Of a DNA stretch of 46,852 nucleotides, positions 39,429-46,852 are shown piece after piece. The notes below the pieces were generated by a model, which was not told where the DNA came from, did not search any database, and was given only the letters and a program-made list of their open reading frames with translations. The DNA is from an uncultured Selenomonadales bacterium (GTDB lineage Bacteria; Bacillota; Negativicutes; Selenomonadales; Selenomonadaceae). The stretch spans positions 1 to 46,852 of the forward strand of contig CAMUZU010000016.1 of the NCBI GenBank assembly GCA_947165295.1, given 5' to 3'. Positions within the stretch are counted from its first letter, which is position 1. The number at the start of each line of letters is the position of its first letter. The position numbers and the translations under genes are program-made.

Positions 39429-39667
39429 ATCAAAACGACGCCTTGAAAATGCTTGAAGCGTGTAACGCAATGCTCAAATTTTTGCCCGACAAAATTGTCT
39501 TGGACACCGTCAAAAACATGTTACCCGAAACTATCGAAAACAGCAAAATTCCCAACGAGGAAGTTGCCGAACTGGTCATACTCTACCGAAAACGCGACGT
39601 GCCCGCGATAAAACAATTCTTTCACCGCATGTTGGACGACGCAAAACGCAAAGTTTCCGCCGATTGA
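39425..39667 (+). CDS. Small helical early protein, function unknown
   Basis: An 80-residue all-helical protein, GGAGG before ATG, ATGA overlap. No family recognised. A 103-base gap follows without a clear promoter. Confidence 0.68.
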   Translation: MNQNDALKMLEACNAMLKFLPDKIVLDTVKNMLPETIENSKIPNEEVAELVILYRKRDVPAIKQFFHRMLDDAKRKVSAD

Positions 39668-39770
39668 ACTGTGTCATTACGCCGCGTCAAGTATACACGC
39701 CGTGCATGTTGACTTTTCGACCGATAAGAGTGACTTATAGGTTACCAAATCGAAAGGGAGACGGTACAAA

Positions 39771-40634
39771 ATGAAGACACTCACAATCGGAACCGAAATC
39801 GAATTCACGGGAATCACGCGACACCAAGCGGCTGTTGTGGTCGCAAAATTTTTCGACACGACGGCAAAACACGAAGGCGGCAATTATGACAAATACACCG
39901 TTGAAGACTACGACAGGCGCATCTGGACGGTCATGAGCGACTCAAGCATCCGCACCACCGACGGCAATTCCCAAAAACGTTGCGAACTGGTCACGCCGAT
40001 TCTGCGTTGGAGAGACATCAAAACCCTGCAACAAATTGTTCGCAACCTTCGGTTTGTGGGCGCGAAAGTCAACGACTCCTGCGGAATGCACGTCCACATC
40101 GGCGCAAGCGACATGACGGCGACGCAAATTCGACACCTCGTCAATATCGTCGCAAGCCGCGAAGAAATTTTCTACAACGCGCTGAAAGTTCACGAAAACC
40201 GCAAAGATTATTGCCGCCCGACGAACGAACAATTCTTGCGCGAACTCAATCAAAAAAAGCCCGTCAAACTCGACGCGCTGAAAAAAATTTGGTACGGCGA
40301 CTGCGGCGACCATGATCACCACTACGATCCGACGCGCTACACAATCGTCAACCTGCACGCGCTTTTCACCAAGGGCACCGTCGAGTTTCGGATTTTCAAT
40401 TCGACCTTGCACGCGGGCGAAGTCAAAGCCGCAATTCAATTCGCCGCCGCGCTTGTCGCCTTCGCGAAAAAAGCACGCCGCTCGGTTTATCACAAAATCG
40501 AGACCGACAACGAAAAATTTGCAATGCGAACTTTTCTGACGCGGCTCGGCTTGAACGGCGACGAATTCAAAACCGCACGGCTCCACTTGACGAAAAATCT
40601 TGAAGGCAATGCGGCTTGGCGTTTCGCAATCTAA
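39771..40634 (+). CDS. Amidoligase (COOH-NH2 ligase superfamily)
   Basis: A 287-residue protein of the Amidoligase_2 type, related to glutamine synthetase-like ligases that join a carboxyl group to an amine using ATP. Metal-binding strand GTEIEF is at residues 7-12; CGMHVHIG and the pair NLHALF and TVEFRIFN follow. The next gene is a gamma-glutamylcyclotransferase-like protein, the partner known from comparative genomics of this family (Iyer and colleagues). The pair probably makes and removes gamma-glutamyl or similar amide links on a peptide, protein or cell-wall component. Substrate unknown. GGGAG lies upstream of ATG. Confidence 0.85.
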   Translation: MKTLTIGTEIEFTGITRHQAAVVVAKFFDTTAKHEGGNYDKYTVEDYDRRIWTVMSDSSIRTTDGNSQKRCELVTPILRWRDIKTLQQIVRNLRFVGAKVNDSCGMHVHIGASDMTATQIRHLVNIVASREEIFYNALKVHENRKDYCRPTNEQFLRELNQKKPVKLDALKKIWYGDCGDHDHHYDPTRYTIVNLHALFTKGTVEFRIFNSTLHAGEVKAAIQFAAALVAFAKKARRSVYHKIETDNEKFAMRTFLTRLGLNGDEFKTARLHLTKNLEGNAAWRFAI

Positions 40635-40646
40635 TCGAAGTTGACG

Positions 40647-40673
40647 GGGCGACTTCGGTCGCCCTTGATTTTT
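40647..40673 (+). terminator. Terminator-like stem between amidoligase and GGCT genes
   Basis: Stem GGGCGAC/GTCGCCC with loop TTCG, followed by TTGATTTTT. It may reduce transcription of the downstream gene. Confidence 0.55.
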
Positions 40674-40689
40674 AAGGAGGCTGATTTAC

Positions 40690-41130
40690 ATGAAAAAATA
40701 TCTCGCGTACGGCGCGAACATGTCCGTCGAAATGATGTCCCGCCGTTGCCCCGACGCAAAACTTATCGGCACGGGCACGCTCGAAAATTACCGCCTGATG
40801 TTCAAGGGCGACGTCCCGAATTCGTACGGCACTATCGAACAGTGGGACGGCTTCAACGTCCCGTTCGTGCTTTGGGACATTTCGCCGCGTGACGAAAAGC
40901 GGCTTGACCGTTACGAAGGCTATCCGATTCACTACCAAAAGCACACCGTCACCGTCGAAGTCAACGGCGAAATCGTCGAGGCTATGTATTACTCGAAGCC
41001 CGAAAATCAGCGCGTCAATCCGCCGTGCGATCATTACGTTGCCGCGCTTTGGGAGTCGTATGAGCATTTCGGCTTTGACTTGAACATTTTGATTCGGGCA
41101 CGCGACTTCAGCTGTGGAGACTGTTTTTGA
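40690..41130 (+). CDS. Gamma-glutamylcyclotransferase-like protein (GGCT fold)
   Basis: A 146-residue protein. YGAN at residues 7-10 is the substrate loop, and Glu76 (RYEGYP) is in place for the catalytic acid. GGCT enzymes release gamma-glutamyl groups as 5-oxoproline. AAGGAGG lies upstream. It is paired with the amidoligase upstream. The C-terminus ends in CGDCF, unusual for the family. Confidence 0.86.
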   Translation: MKKYLAYGANMSVEMMSRRCPDAKLIGTGTLENYRLMFKGDVPNSYGTIEQWDGFNVPFVLWDISPRDEKRLDRYEGYPIHYQKHTVTVEVNGEIVEAMYYSKPENQRVNPPCDHYVAALWESYEHFGFDLNILIRARDFSCGDCF

Positions 41131-41131
41131 C

Positions 41132-41335
41132 ATGTCGAAAACGTTGCAATTGTTGATTCAGCTTGAACGGCTTGCGCAGTTTGTGCCGTTCGACGAAGGC
41201 AACGCAAATCACGTGCTCGACGAATTATTAACTGCTGACGACGCGGAAAATTATCGCCGACTGAACTTTACGCCCGACATGATTCGCTTCACGGAGGGCT
41301 TCAACCATGATGCCATACACGACCGCGAAGACTGA
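41132..41335 (+). CDS. Small early protein, function unknown
   Basis: A 67-residue helical acidic protein. ATG at 41132 has GGAG 12 bases upstream; GTG at 41114 is an alternative. Overlaps the next gene by 29 bases. No family recognised. Confidence 0.58.
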   Translation: MSKTLQLLIQLERLAQFVPFDEGNANHVLDELLTADDAENYRRLNFTPDMIRFTEGFNHDAIHDRED

Positions 41336-41759
41336 CGCTTATCACAAGCACGCCGAAGTTTTCACGCCGCCGGGTGTCGTCGCGTTCATGGTGCTCAATG
41401 GCGACGTCCGTGATTGTGTTCGCTCCGTCGACAAAACGATTTTCGATCCCGCCTGCGGTCACGGGCAATTTCCGTGCTTTGAACTGGTTTGCAAGTTGTT
41501 TTACCAAATCGGACGGCTCGACGAAAACGTCGCTCTCCGTGCTCTGAAAAGTTTGTACGGTATCGACATTCAGCCCAAAAGCGTTGAAATTACGCGCCGT
41601 CATATGTTGGCGGCACTTGTCGACGCGTACAAATTTTTCACGGGCAACGACTTCACGCGACTTGACGAGGCGACAGCTGTCGTCAACGAAAATTTCATCT
41701 GCGGCGACAGTTTGAAAATCATGCGTCAATGGGCAAACCGACAACTTCCGCTGTTTTAA
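41307..41759 (+). CDS. SAM-binding half of an N6-type DNA methylase
   Basis: A 150-residue protein after GGAGGG. Motif X-like FTPPGVVAFM and motif I FDPACGHGQF (residues 46-55), then GIDIQPKSVEITRRHM, are as in type I/Eco57I-type adenine methylases. It ends about where the catalytic NPPY would be expected, so it lacks the active site. The next gene is a complete beta-class methylase. It could be a regulatory or truncated protein, or part of a two-chain enzyme. Confidence 0.72.
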   Translation: MMPYTTAKTDAYHKHAEVFTPPGVVAFMVLNGDVRDCVRSVDKTIFDPACGHGQFPCFELVCKLFYQIGRLDENVALRALKSLYGIDIQPKSVEITRRHMLAALVDAYKFFTGNDFTRLDEATAVVNENFICGDSLKIMRQWANRQLPLF

Positions 41760-41771
41760 GGAGGCGACGCC

Positions 41772-42449
41772 GTGAGTTTTGCAATTTACAACGAAGACTG
41801 CCTCGAAGGTATGAAACGGCTTGCGGACAAATCTGTCGACTTGATTGTCACCGACCCGCCTTTTGCCGTCGGTTTAACGTCGAACGGAATTCGCGGCACG
41901 TATGAAGACTTGAACTTGTTGCGTCCGTTTTGGGAACTGTGCTTGACCGAGTGGCGTCGCGTGCTTAAAGACGGCGCACAAATTTACGTCAACACCGACT
42001 GGCGCACGTATCCGTTTTTGTATCCGATACTGCAGAAATTTTTCGTGCCGCGCAACTTAATCGTGTGGGATTTAATGTGGCTCAAAGCCGGCAACTTTTA
42101 TCGCTACACGCACGAGCTGATAATTTTCGCCTCGAACGGCGAAATAACACGAACTTTCAGCCCGTCGGAGACCGACATTTGGCGAATCCGTTGCGTTATT
42201 AACCGTCAGCAACAGAAACGTCGACACCCCGCCGAAAAGCCCGTTGAGCTGTGCGAAAAAATGATTCGCAATTCGTCACGCGAAGGCGACACCGTTCTTG
42301 ATTGTTTCGCGGGCAGTGGCACGACAGGCGTCGCGTGCGTCAACACCAACCGAAACTTTGTCGGCTTTGAAATTGACGAGCGATTTTTCAACGTCGCGCA
42401 AAAACGGATAGATGACGCCGAAAATCTAAAACTTCAATCGCTGTTTTAA
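41772..42449 (+). CDS. DNA adenine/cytosine-N4 methyltransferase (beta class)
   Basis: A 225-residue enzyme started by GTG after AAGGAGG. DPPF is at residues 28-31 and DCFAGSGTTG near 178-187, the beta-class order. It is a diverged relative of the methylase at 8035. No restriction enzyme is adjacent. It lies between the SAM-binding half-protein and the SF2 helicase gene, which looks like a restriction-type grouping but without a nuclease domain. Confidence 0.9.
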   Translation: MSFAIYNEDCLEGMKRLADKSVDLIVTDPPFAVGLTSNGIRGTYEDLNLLRPFWELCLTEWRRVLKDGAQIYVNTDWRTYPFLYPILQKFFVPRNLIVWDLMWLKAGNFYRYTHELIIFASNGEITRTFSPSETDIWRIRCVINRQQQKRRHPAEKPVELCEKMIRNSSREGDTVLDCFAGSGTTGVACVNTNRNFVGFEIDERFFNVAQKRIDDAENLKLQSLF

Positions 42450-42462
42450 AGGAGTGATCAAC

Positions 42463-43923
42463 ATGTCCGAAATTGTTCTGCGACCGTATCAGAAAGACTT
42501 CGTCGGCAACGTGCGCAATGAATTCGTACATCGGCACAAGCGCGTTGTCGGCGTCGCGCCCTGCGGTTCAGGCAAAACCGTTATGGCGGCGTACATGGTT
42601 CGCGGAGCCGTCAGCAAAGGCAACCGCGTCGTTTTTCTCGTGCACCGTGACGAATTAATTGCGCAGACCGCTCACACGTTCGCCAAATTCGGGATTGAAT
42701 TCGGAGTTATCGCCGCCGGTACCGAAATGCGCACCGATATTCCCGTACAAATCGCCTCCGTGCAAACGCTTTCGCGCAGGTTGGACAAAGTCAATGCGCC
42801 CGACTTCATCATCTGCGACGAATGCCATCACATTTTAGCAAATACTTACCGCAAGATTATTGACGCCTTCCCAAATGCAAGACTGCTCGGATTGACAGCG
42901 ACTCCTCAGCGCATGGGCGGAATCAATCTCGGTGACGTGTTCGTCTCAATGGTTAAAAGTCTCACCGTCGACGAACTCATTGCCAATAAAAACTTGACGC
43001 CGTTCAAATATTACGCGCCCGAAATCGGCGTTAATCTCGACGGCGTCCGCTCAAAATTCGGCGAATACGTCACCGACGACATCAGTAACGTTATGAGCAA
43101 TTCAAAAATTATCGGCGGCATCGTCGACAATTATCGCAAACTTGCGAACGGTAAGCAGGCAATTTGCTACTGCGTCAACGTCCGCCACTCGGAATCCGTC
43201 ACCAAAGCGTTTCAAGCTGCCGGAATTGCCGCCGCGCATATCGACGGCGTCACCGACAAAAAAATCCGTCGGCGGATTGTTGAAATGTTCCGCAACGGAC
43301 GTGTCAAAGTTTTATGTAACGCTGAACTTTTCGGTGAAGGCTTCGACGTGCCGAATTGTCAATGCGTGATTCTTGCCCGACCGACTAAGTCACTAACGCT
43401 TTATATTCAGCAGTCAATGCGGGCTATGCGTCCCGACCCGTCAGATCCGAATAAAGTTGCCGTCATCATCGACCACGTTCAAAACTACATGCGGCACGGC
43501 TTGCCGAATTCTGTTCGTGATTGGTCGCTCGACGAAACGGAATTGCCGCCGCCGAGAAAACCGCGTAAATGTCCTCGTTGCAATGTCGTCGTGCCGCGCC
43601 ATAAGCACATCTGCCCGAATTGCGGCTACGAGTGGCAAGTTGAAAAGCGCGACGAAGAATTTTTCGACGAACAGGAAGGCAGGTTGACCGAAATTGACGC
43701 AAGCAACACTTTCACCGAGCCGGCAAAGAATTCGCCCGAATACTTCAAAGCCATTGCTGAAGCGGAAAATCGCTCCAACTATTGGATTGCCGAACAATCA
43801 AAGCCGTTCGCCAAAACCTACAACGATTTCGTTCACATCGCCGAAGTCGTCGGTTATCAGCGCGGTTGGGCTTGGTACGCTTGGCGCGAATTCAAGGGCT
43901 ACCCCGTCGAAAAAAGTAATTGA
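42463..43923 (+). CDS. SF2 DEAD/DEAH-type helicase with zinc ribbon
   Basis: A 486-residue helicase; ATG at 42463 follows AAAGGAG, while GTG at 42454 is too near it. Walker A is at residues 32-39 (APCGSGKT), DECH at 119-122, LTATPQR after it, and motif VI QQSMRAMR in the second RecA domain. A C-terminal zinc ribbon has Cys370, Cys373, Cys384 and Cys387, followed by a Trp- and Tyr-rich tail (GWAWYAWREF). Such helicases are common beside phage primases. Likely acts in replication or recombination. Confidence 0.92.
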   Translation: MSEIVLRPYQKDFVGNVRNEFVHRHKRVVGVAPCGSGKTVMAAYMVRGAVSKGNRVVFLVHRDELIAQTAHTFAKFGIEFGVIAAGTEMRTDIPVQIASVQTLSRRLDKVNAPDFIICDECHHILANTYRKIIDAFPNARLLGLTATPQRMGGINLGDVFVSMVKSLTVDELIANKNLTPFKYYAPEIGVNLDGVRSKFGEYVTDDISNVMSNSKIIGGIVDNYRKLANGKQAICYCVNVRHSESVTKAFQAAGIAAAHIDGVTDKKIRRRIVEMFRNGRVKVLCNAELFGEGFDVPNCQCVILARPTKSLTLYIQQSMRAMRPDPSDPNKVAVIIDHVQNYMRHGLPNSVRDWSLDETELPPPRKPRKCPRCNVVVPRHKHICPNCGYEWQVEKRDEEFFDEQEGRLTEIDASNTFTEPAKNSPEYFKAIAEAENRSNYWIAEQSKPFAKTYNDFVHIAEVVGYQRGWAWYAWREFKGYPVEKSN

Positions 43924-43938
43924 AAAACTCCGCCGCAT

Positions 43939-43949
43939 GTGTTACAGTT
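43939..43949 (+). repeat. Inverted repeat, left arm
   Basis: GTGTTACAGTT, an exact inverted match of 44038-44048. The two arms enclose 88 bases of the gap between helicase and primase genes. Confidence 0.9.
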
Positions 43950-44037
43950 ACGTCGCTAAACTAATTCCATAACCGCGGAGGAGCTTTCAGGTTTTTATAT
44001 TCAAGCACTTGCGTGCCCTTTTCGTTTTAAGCTACCA

Positions 44038-44048
44038 AACTGTAACAC
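44038..44048 (-). repeat. Inverted repeat, right arm
   Basis: AACTGTAACAC, complement of the left arm at 43939-43949. The enclosed gap holds no gene; a short stem GCAC/GTGC is near 44005-44016. Confidence 0.9.
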
Positions 44049-44084
44049 CTTGCGGCAACTTTGTCAATTAAAAGGAGTGATTTT

Positions 44085-46852
44085 ATGTCCGACGAAAAAA
44101 GCGTTCACACCCCATTTCTAACGGGGCAGGTTACAAACGGGGTGCAAATGGTCAATACTACCCCTCCGCCTTATACCTCGCCTATACCCGACTTTACACC
44201 CCCCACCCCCAGTAAGACTTTACGGCAACTTTACACCCCCCGCACGTATGAAGGCGTCGAATATTACGGCGCAGAAGATGTCGCAAAGATTATCGGAGTG
44301 TCGAAACCCGCTGTTATTGACTGGCACAAGAAAAATTTATTCACAGCGGACAAGCGGGCGCATGACGGCAGGTATCTTTACACCGTTGAACGCGTCGAAC
44401 AGCTGAAATCGGTTTATCACCCGAAATGGATGCGCGGCGGCTACGAGCCGTCACCGACAACAACAGAAAAAAGTGACTTTACGGATTGTCAAAAAGTCAC
44501 ACCGCCAACCGTCGACCTTGAGCAGTTCCTGAAAATCAACAAAATTGACGCGGCGAACTTCGCAAGTTACAGCTGGCTTAAGGTAACGAAGTTCAGCAAC
44601 AAAAATCGTATGATGCCGTCGCGTTTTCAATGCCCGTTTTGCGGCTCACACGAATTGGCGTTCTACGAAAACGGCGGCATCACCAAATGGAAATGCGATT
44701 GTTTCAACGGTCAAACGAAAACCAACGCCGACATTTTCGCGAAAATTTTCAACCTCGACGTGTCCAGAGACCGTGACGAAATTTATCGCCGTGTCACCGA
44801 AAAAATTTCGGTCGACAATATTCAGCGTCAATCGTCACCGAAACCCGCGCCGTCAATCGATCTGAGCGACGACGAAATTGCACAACTTGCCCGCGACAAA
44901 ATTGCCGCCGTGCAAGGTACACTCCGCAACCTGCCCAAAAGCGAACTTCGCGGCTTCGACGGTGACGACGGAATTGCCTTCCTCGAAAGTTTTAAAATCG
45001 GCGTTGACCTCAAGTGGACGCATCCGAAAATGCCGAATTCGCGTTCGACGAAACGTTTTGTTATGCCGCTCGGTGACAAAGACAATCATATTTCGTACAA
45101 CGCAATCATGACGCACGAAGACCGCCAACGGTACAAAACTTTGCGCGAAGGAAACAACCCGCCGAAATGGTCGGAAAAATGTTTGACAGCAGGCGCGAAG
45201 TTGGTATTCAATCCGTCGGCACTTAACGACCCGCGCATTGTTGTTCCGTTGTTTGAAGGCGAATTCGACGCGCTTGCCGTTATGTATTCGTCGAACGGCA
45301 CAATTCCCGCTTGTGCGCTCGGCGGTGCAGGTTTGTACGGTGACTTGATCAATCGCCTTCAAAACATGGAGCAGAGACCGTACATTCTCATTATTAACGA
45401 CAACGACAAAGACAAGGAAATCAACGCGGGACAAGTCAACGCACAACGCGGCTTGAAAAAACTTGCCAACATACGCGTCGCCGCCGTGTCACGCTACTTT
45501 GAACAGTACATGACGCCCGAAGACGTTGCCAAAGTCGGCGGCAAAGTTGACGCCAACGCGATTATGCAAACACTCGGCAAAAATTATTTGTGTAATCTCG
45601 TCATGAAAATTATCGTCGACGTATCGGGCGAACTCGAACGCATTGCCGAAGAATACGCCGCAATGCCCGAACCGTCAAATGACGCGACCAACTTTGACCT
45701 TGCGCTGACAACCATTAAATCACAACGAAACGGCGAACATTCGGGCAACAAACGTCCCGAAATTCAAGCGTTGCTCGATAAAATCAATTCCGACCTTACT
45801 GCGGGCGACCTTGAAGCGAAAAATATTATCGTCAAGTCCAAAAGACAATATTACTGCTGTCCGTTTTGCGAAAGCGGCAACCGCACGCACGGCACAGGCG
45901 CGTTGCAAATTTACGACGGCAACGGTTTTTTCTGCCACTCTTGCGGCGAAGGCGGCTCGTTCTTCAAACTCATCACCACAGTTCGCAAGTTGAACACGTA
46001 CGGCAAAGATTTTTTCGAGACGTTACGCGCCGTTGCCGACGAATTCGGCGTTAAATACGACCCGAAAATTTTTGAAATGACGTCACCGAAAGCTGAAGAG
46101 CAACCCGCGAAAGTTGAAATTCCGACATTTGTGACCGCATCCGAAGACAAAGTTGCCGAGTGGCTGAACGTCAACGGCGGCGTCATCGAACCGAATATGA
46201 TTAACGCGTTGCAATCCGCCGAAAAATTTTTCGCGGAAGTGACGCCCGAAAAAATCACGCCCGAATTCGTCAACTCGTCCGTTACCTTACAAAATCTTGC
46301 GCTGGTGACATTCTATGACTTCATGTCGGCAAATCTCAATAAATTTTTCACCGCGTTGGAGTCAGCCGCAGAAAACGCAGCGAATCAAATTGCCGAAGCA
46401 AAAACAGGCATGGTCGAAAAGCCGTCAGATGAAGTCGTCGAAATTTCCAAACTGCGCAAGTACAAACTCGAATCAAGCATTAAAACACGCGTGACCGCCA
46501 TTCGCAAAGCGCATAAAAATTTCGTCGCCGACTTCAAAGAAAAATACGAACGCGCCGAACGTCAGGCACGACAAAAAGCCGCACGTGAAGCCGACAAAGC
46601 CGCAATCGGTGACGCGTACAAGCTCAAAGACCCTGCGCAAGCCGAATATTTACTCGCACAACTCAATGACGACACGGGACGCGCCGAACAATTTGCTTAT
46701 CTTTTCGGCAACCACATTCGTTTCATGCCGTCACGCGAACAGTGGCTTGCTTATCAACGCGATAAGGAATTCAAAAATAGCGGCGTTTGGCGGCTCGGCA
46801 ATCCGGGCAAGAATACAATCGTCATGCCATTTGCCGCCGAAATGCACAAGTT
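44085..46852 (+). CDS. Large multidomain primase (HTH, zinc, TOPRIM, second zinc), 3' partial
   Basis: The frame starts at ATG 44085 (AAAGGAG upstream) and is still open at the window end, over 920 residues. In order: a Pro/Thr-rich N-terminus; a MerR-type HTH (about 55-110, AEDVAKIIGVSKPAVIDW); a first zinc site (Cys183, Cys186, Cys204, Cys206); a TOPRIM domain (PLFEGEFDAL at about 388, IINDNDKD at about 436); a second CHC2-like zinc site (CCPFC at about 590, FFCHSCGEGGSF at about 615); a coiled-coil stretch; then a segment resembling the start of a D5-type helicase N-terminus. TOPRIM between two zinc modules is unusual for a primase. It probably primes phage DNA synthesis, with helicase parts expected past the edge. 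Confidence 0.82.
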   Translation, partial: MSDEKSVHTPFLTGQVTNGVQMVNTTPPPYTSPIPDFTPPTPSKTLRQLYTPRTYEGVEYYGAEDVAKIIGVSKPAVIDWHKKNLFTADKRAHDGRYLYTVERVEQLKSVYHPKWMRGGYEPSPTTTEKSDFTDCQKVTPPTVDLEQFLKINKIDAANFASYSWLKVTKFSNKNRMMPSRFQCPFCGSHELAFYENGGITKWKCDCFNGQTKTNADIFAKIFNLDVSRDRDEIYRRVTEKISVDNIQRQSSPKPAPSIDLSDDEIAQLARDKIAAVQGTLRNLPKSELRGFDGDDGIAFLESFKIGVDLKWTHPKMPNSRSTKRFVMPLGDKDNHISYNAIMTHEDRQRYKTLREGNNPPKWSEKCLTAGAKLVFNPSALNDPRIVVPLFEGEFDALAVMYSSNGTIPACALGGAGLYGDLINRLQNMEQRPYILIINDNDKDKEINAGQVNAQRGLKKLANIRVAAVSRYFEQYMTPEDVAKVGGKVDANAIMQTLGKNYLCNLVMKIIVDVSGELERIAEEYAAMPEPSNDATNFDLALTTIKSQRNGEHSGNKRPEIQALLDKINSDLTAGDLEAKNIIVKSKRQYYCCPFCESGNRTHGTGALQIYDGNGFFCHSCGEGGSFFKLITTVRKLNTYGKDFFETLRAVADEFGVKYDPKIFEMTSPKAEEQPAKVEIPTFVTASEDKVAEWLNVNGGVIEPNMINALQSAEKFFAEVTPEKITPEFVNSSVTLQNLALVTFYDFMSANLNKFFTALESAAENAANQIAEAKTGMVEKPSDEVVEISKLRKYKLESSIKTRVTAIRKAHKNFVADFKEKYERAERQARQKAAREADKAAIGDAYKLKDPAQAEYLLAQLNDDTGRAEQFAYLFGNHIRFMPSREQWLAYQRDKEFKNSGVWRLGNPGKNTIVMPFAAEMHK
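44191..44241 (+). repeat. ACTTTACACCCCCC direct repeat
   Basis: Identical 14-mers at 44191-44204 and 44228-44241, 37 bases apart, not a multiple of three. A related GACTTTACGG lies between them and again near 44473. They fall in the Pro/Thr-rich start of the primase gene. Confidence 0.85.

Overview
This window is one stretch of a temperate, contractile-tailed (P2-type tail) bacteriophage genome, free or as a prophage. The left edge cuts the tail tape measure gene and the right edge cuts a large primase gene, so head, portal and terminase genes lie outside. A Bacillota host is suggested by strong AGGAGG ribosome sites, DUF2922/DUF1659-like small proteins, an XhlA-like lysis protein and YopX-like proteins. 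An oxygen-free lifestyle is suggested by a class III ribonucleotide reductase. A P2-type tail in a Bacillota phage would fit the Negativicutes, but the genus is not determined. No rRNA, tRNA or CRISPR array was seen.

Layout. 1-4.8 kb: tape measure, gpX and gpD tail genes. 4.8-8.8 kb: an accessory island with a large reverse-strand gene carrying its own promoter and terminator, a divergent HTH regulator and a DNA methyltransferase. It sits where P2 has V, W and J. 8.8-20.5 kb: gpI with a repeat extension, tail-fibre and adhesin proteins, small structural genes, a possible small RNA (about 17.0-17.14 kb), a coiled-coil protein and a LamG-like fibre. 20.5-21.7 kb: lysis genes (XhlA-like, holin-like, amidase). 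21.7-24.0 kb, reverse strand: small serine recombinase, PH-SHOCT protein, membrane protein, small protein and CI-type repressor. 24.0-24.1 kb: divergent promoters over five copies of a TAGGCG operator core.

24.1-46.8 kb is a rightward early region of tightly overlapping genes. It holds a recombination set (PD-(D/E)XK-like nuclease, Sak4-type ATPase, DUF669 SSB-like protein, Gam, RusA), a C5 DNA methyltransferase with a poly-C tract and a nested second reading frame, many small YopX-like and other proteins, nucleotide enzymes (NrdD, ThyX), a sliding clamp, an amidoligase plus gamma-glutamylcyclotransferase pair, two further methyltransferase genes, an SF2 helicase and a multidomain primase.

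The observations most worth checking are: two arrays of degenerate GGYNN pentanucleotides flanking one early gene; the nested ORF with its own Shine-Dalgarno inside the C5 methyltransferase; the 11-C tract in the same gene; the in-frame internal start with a duplicated ribosome site in the reverse-strand gene; the promoter-terminator unit at 17 kb; and the amidoligase/GGCT pair.
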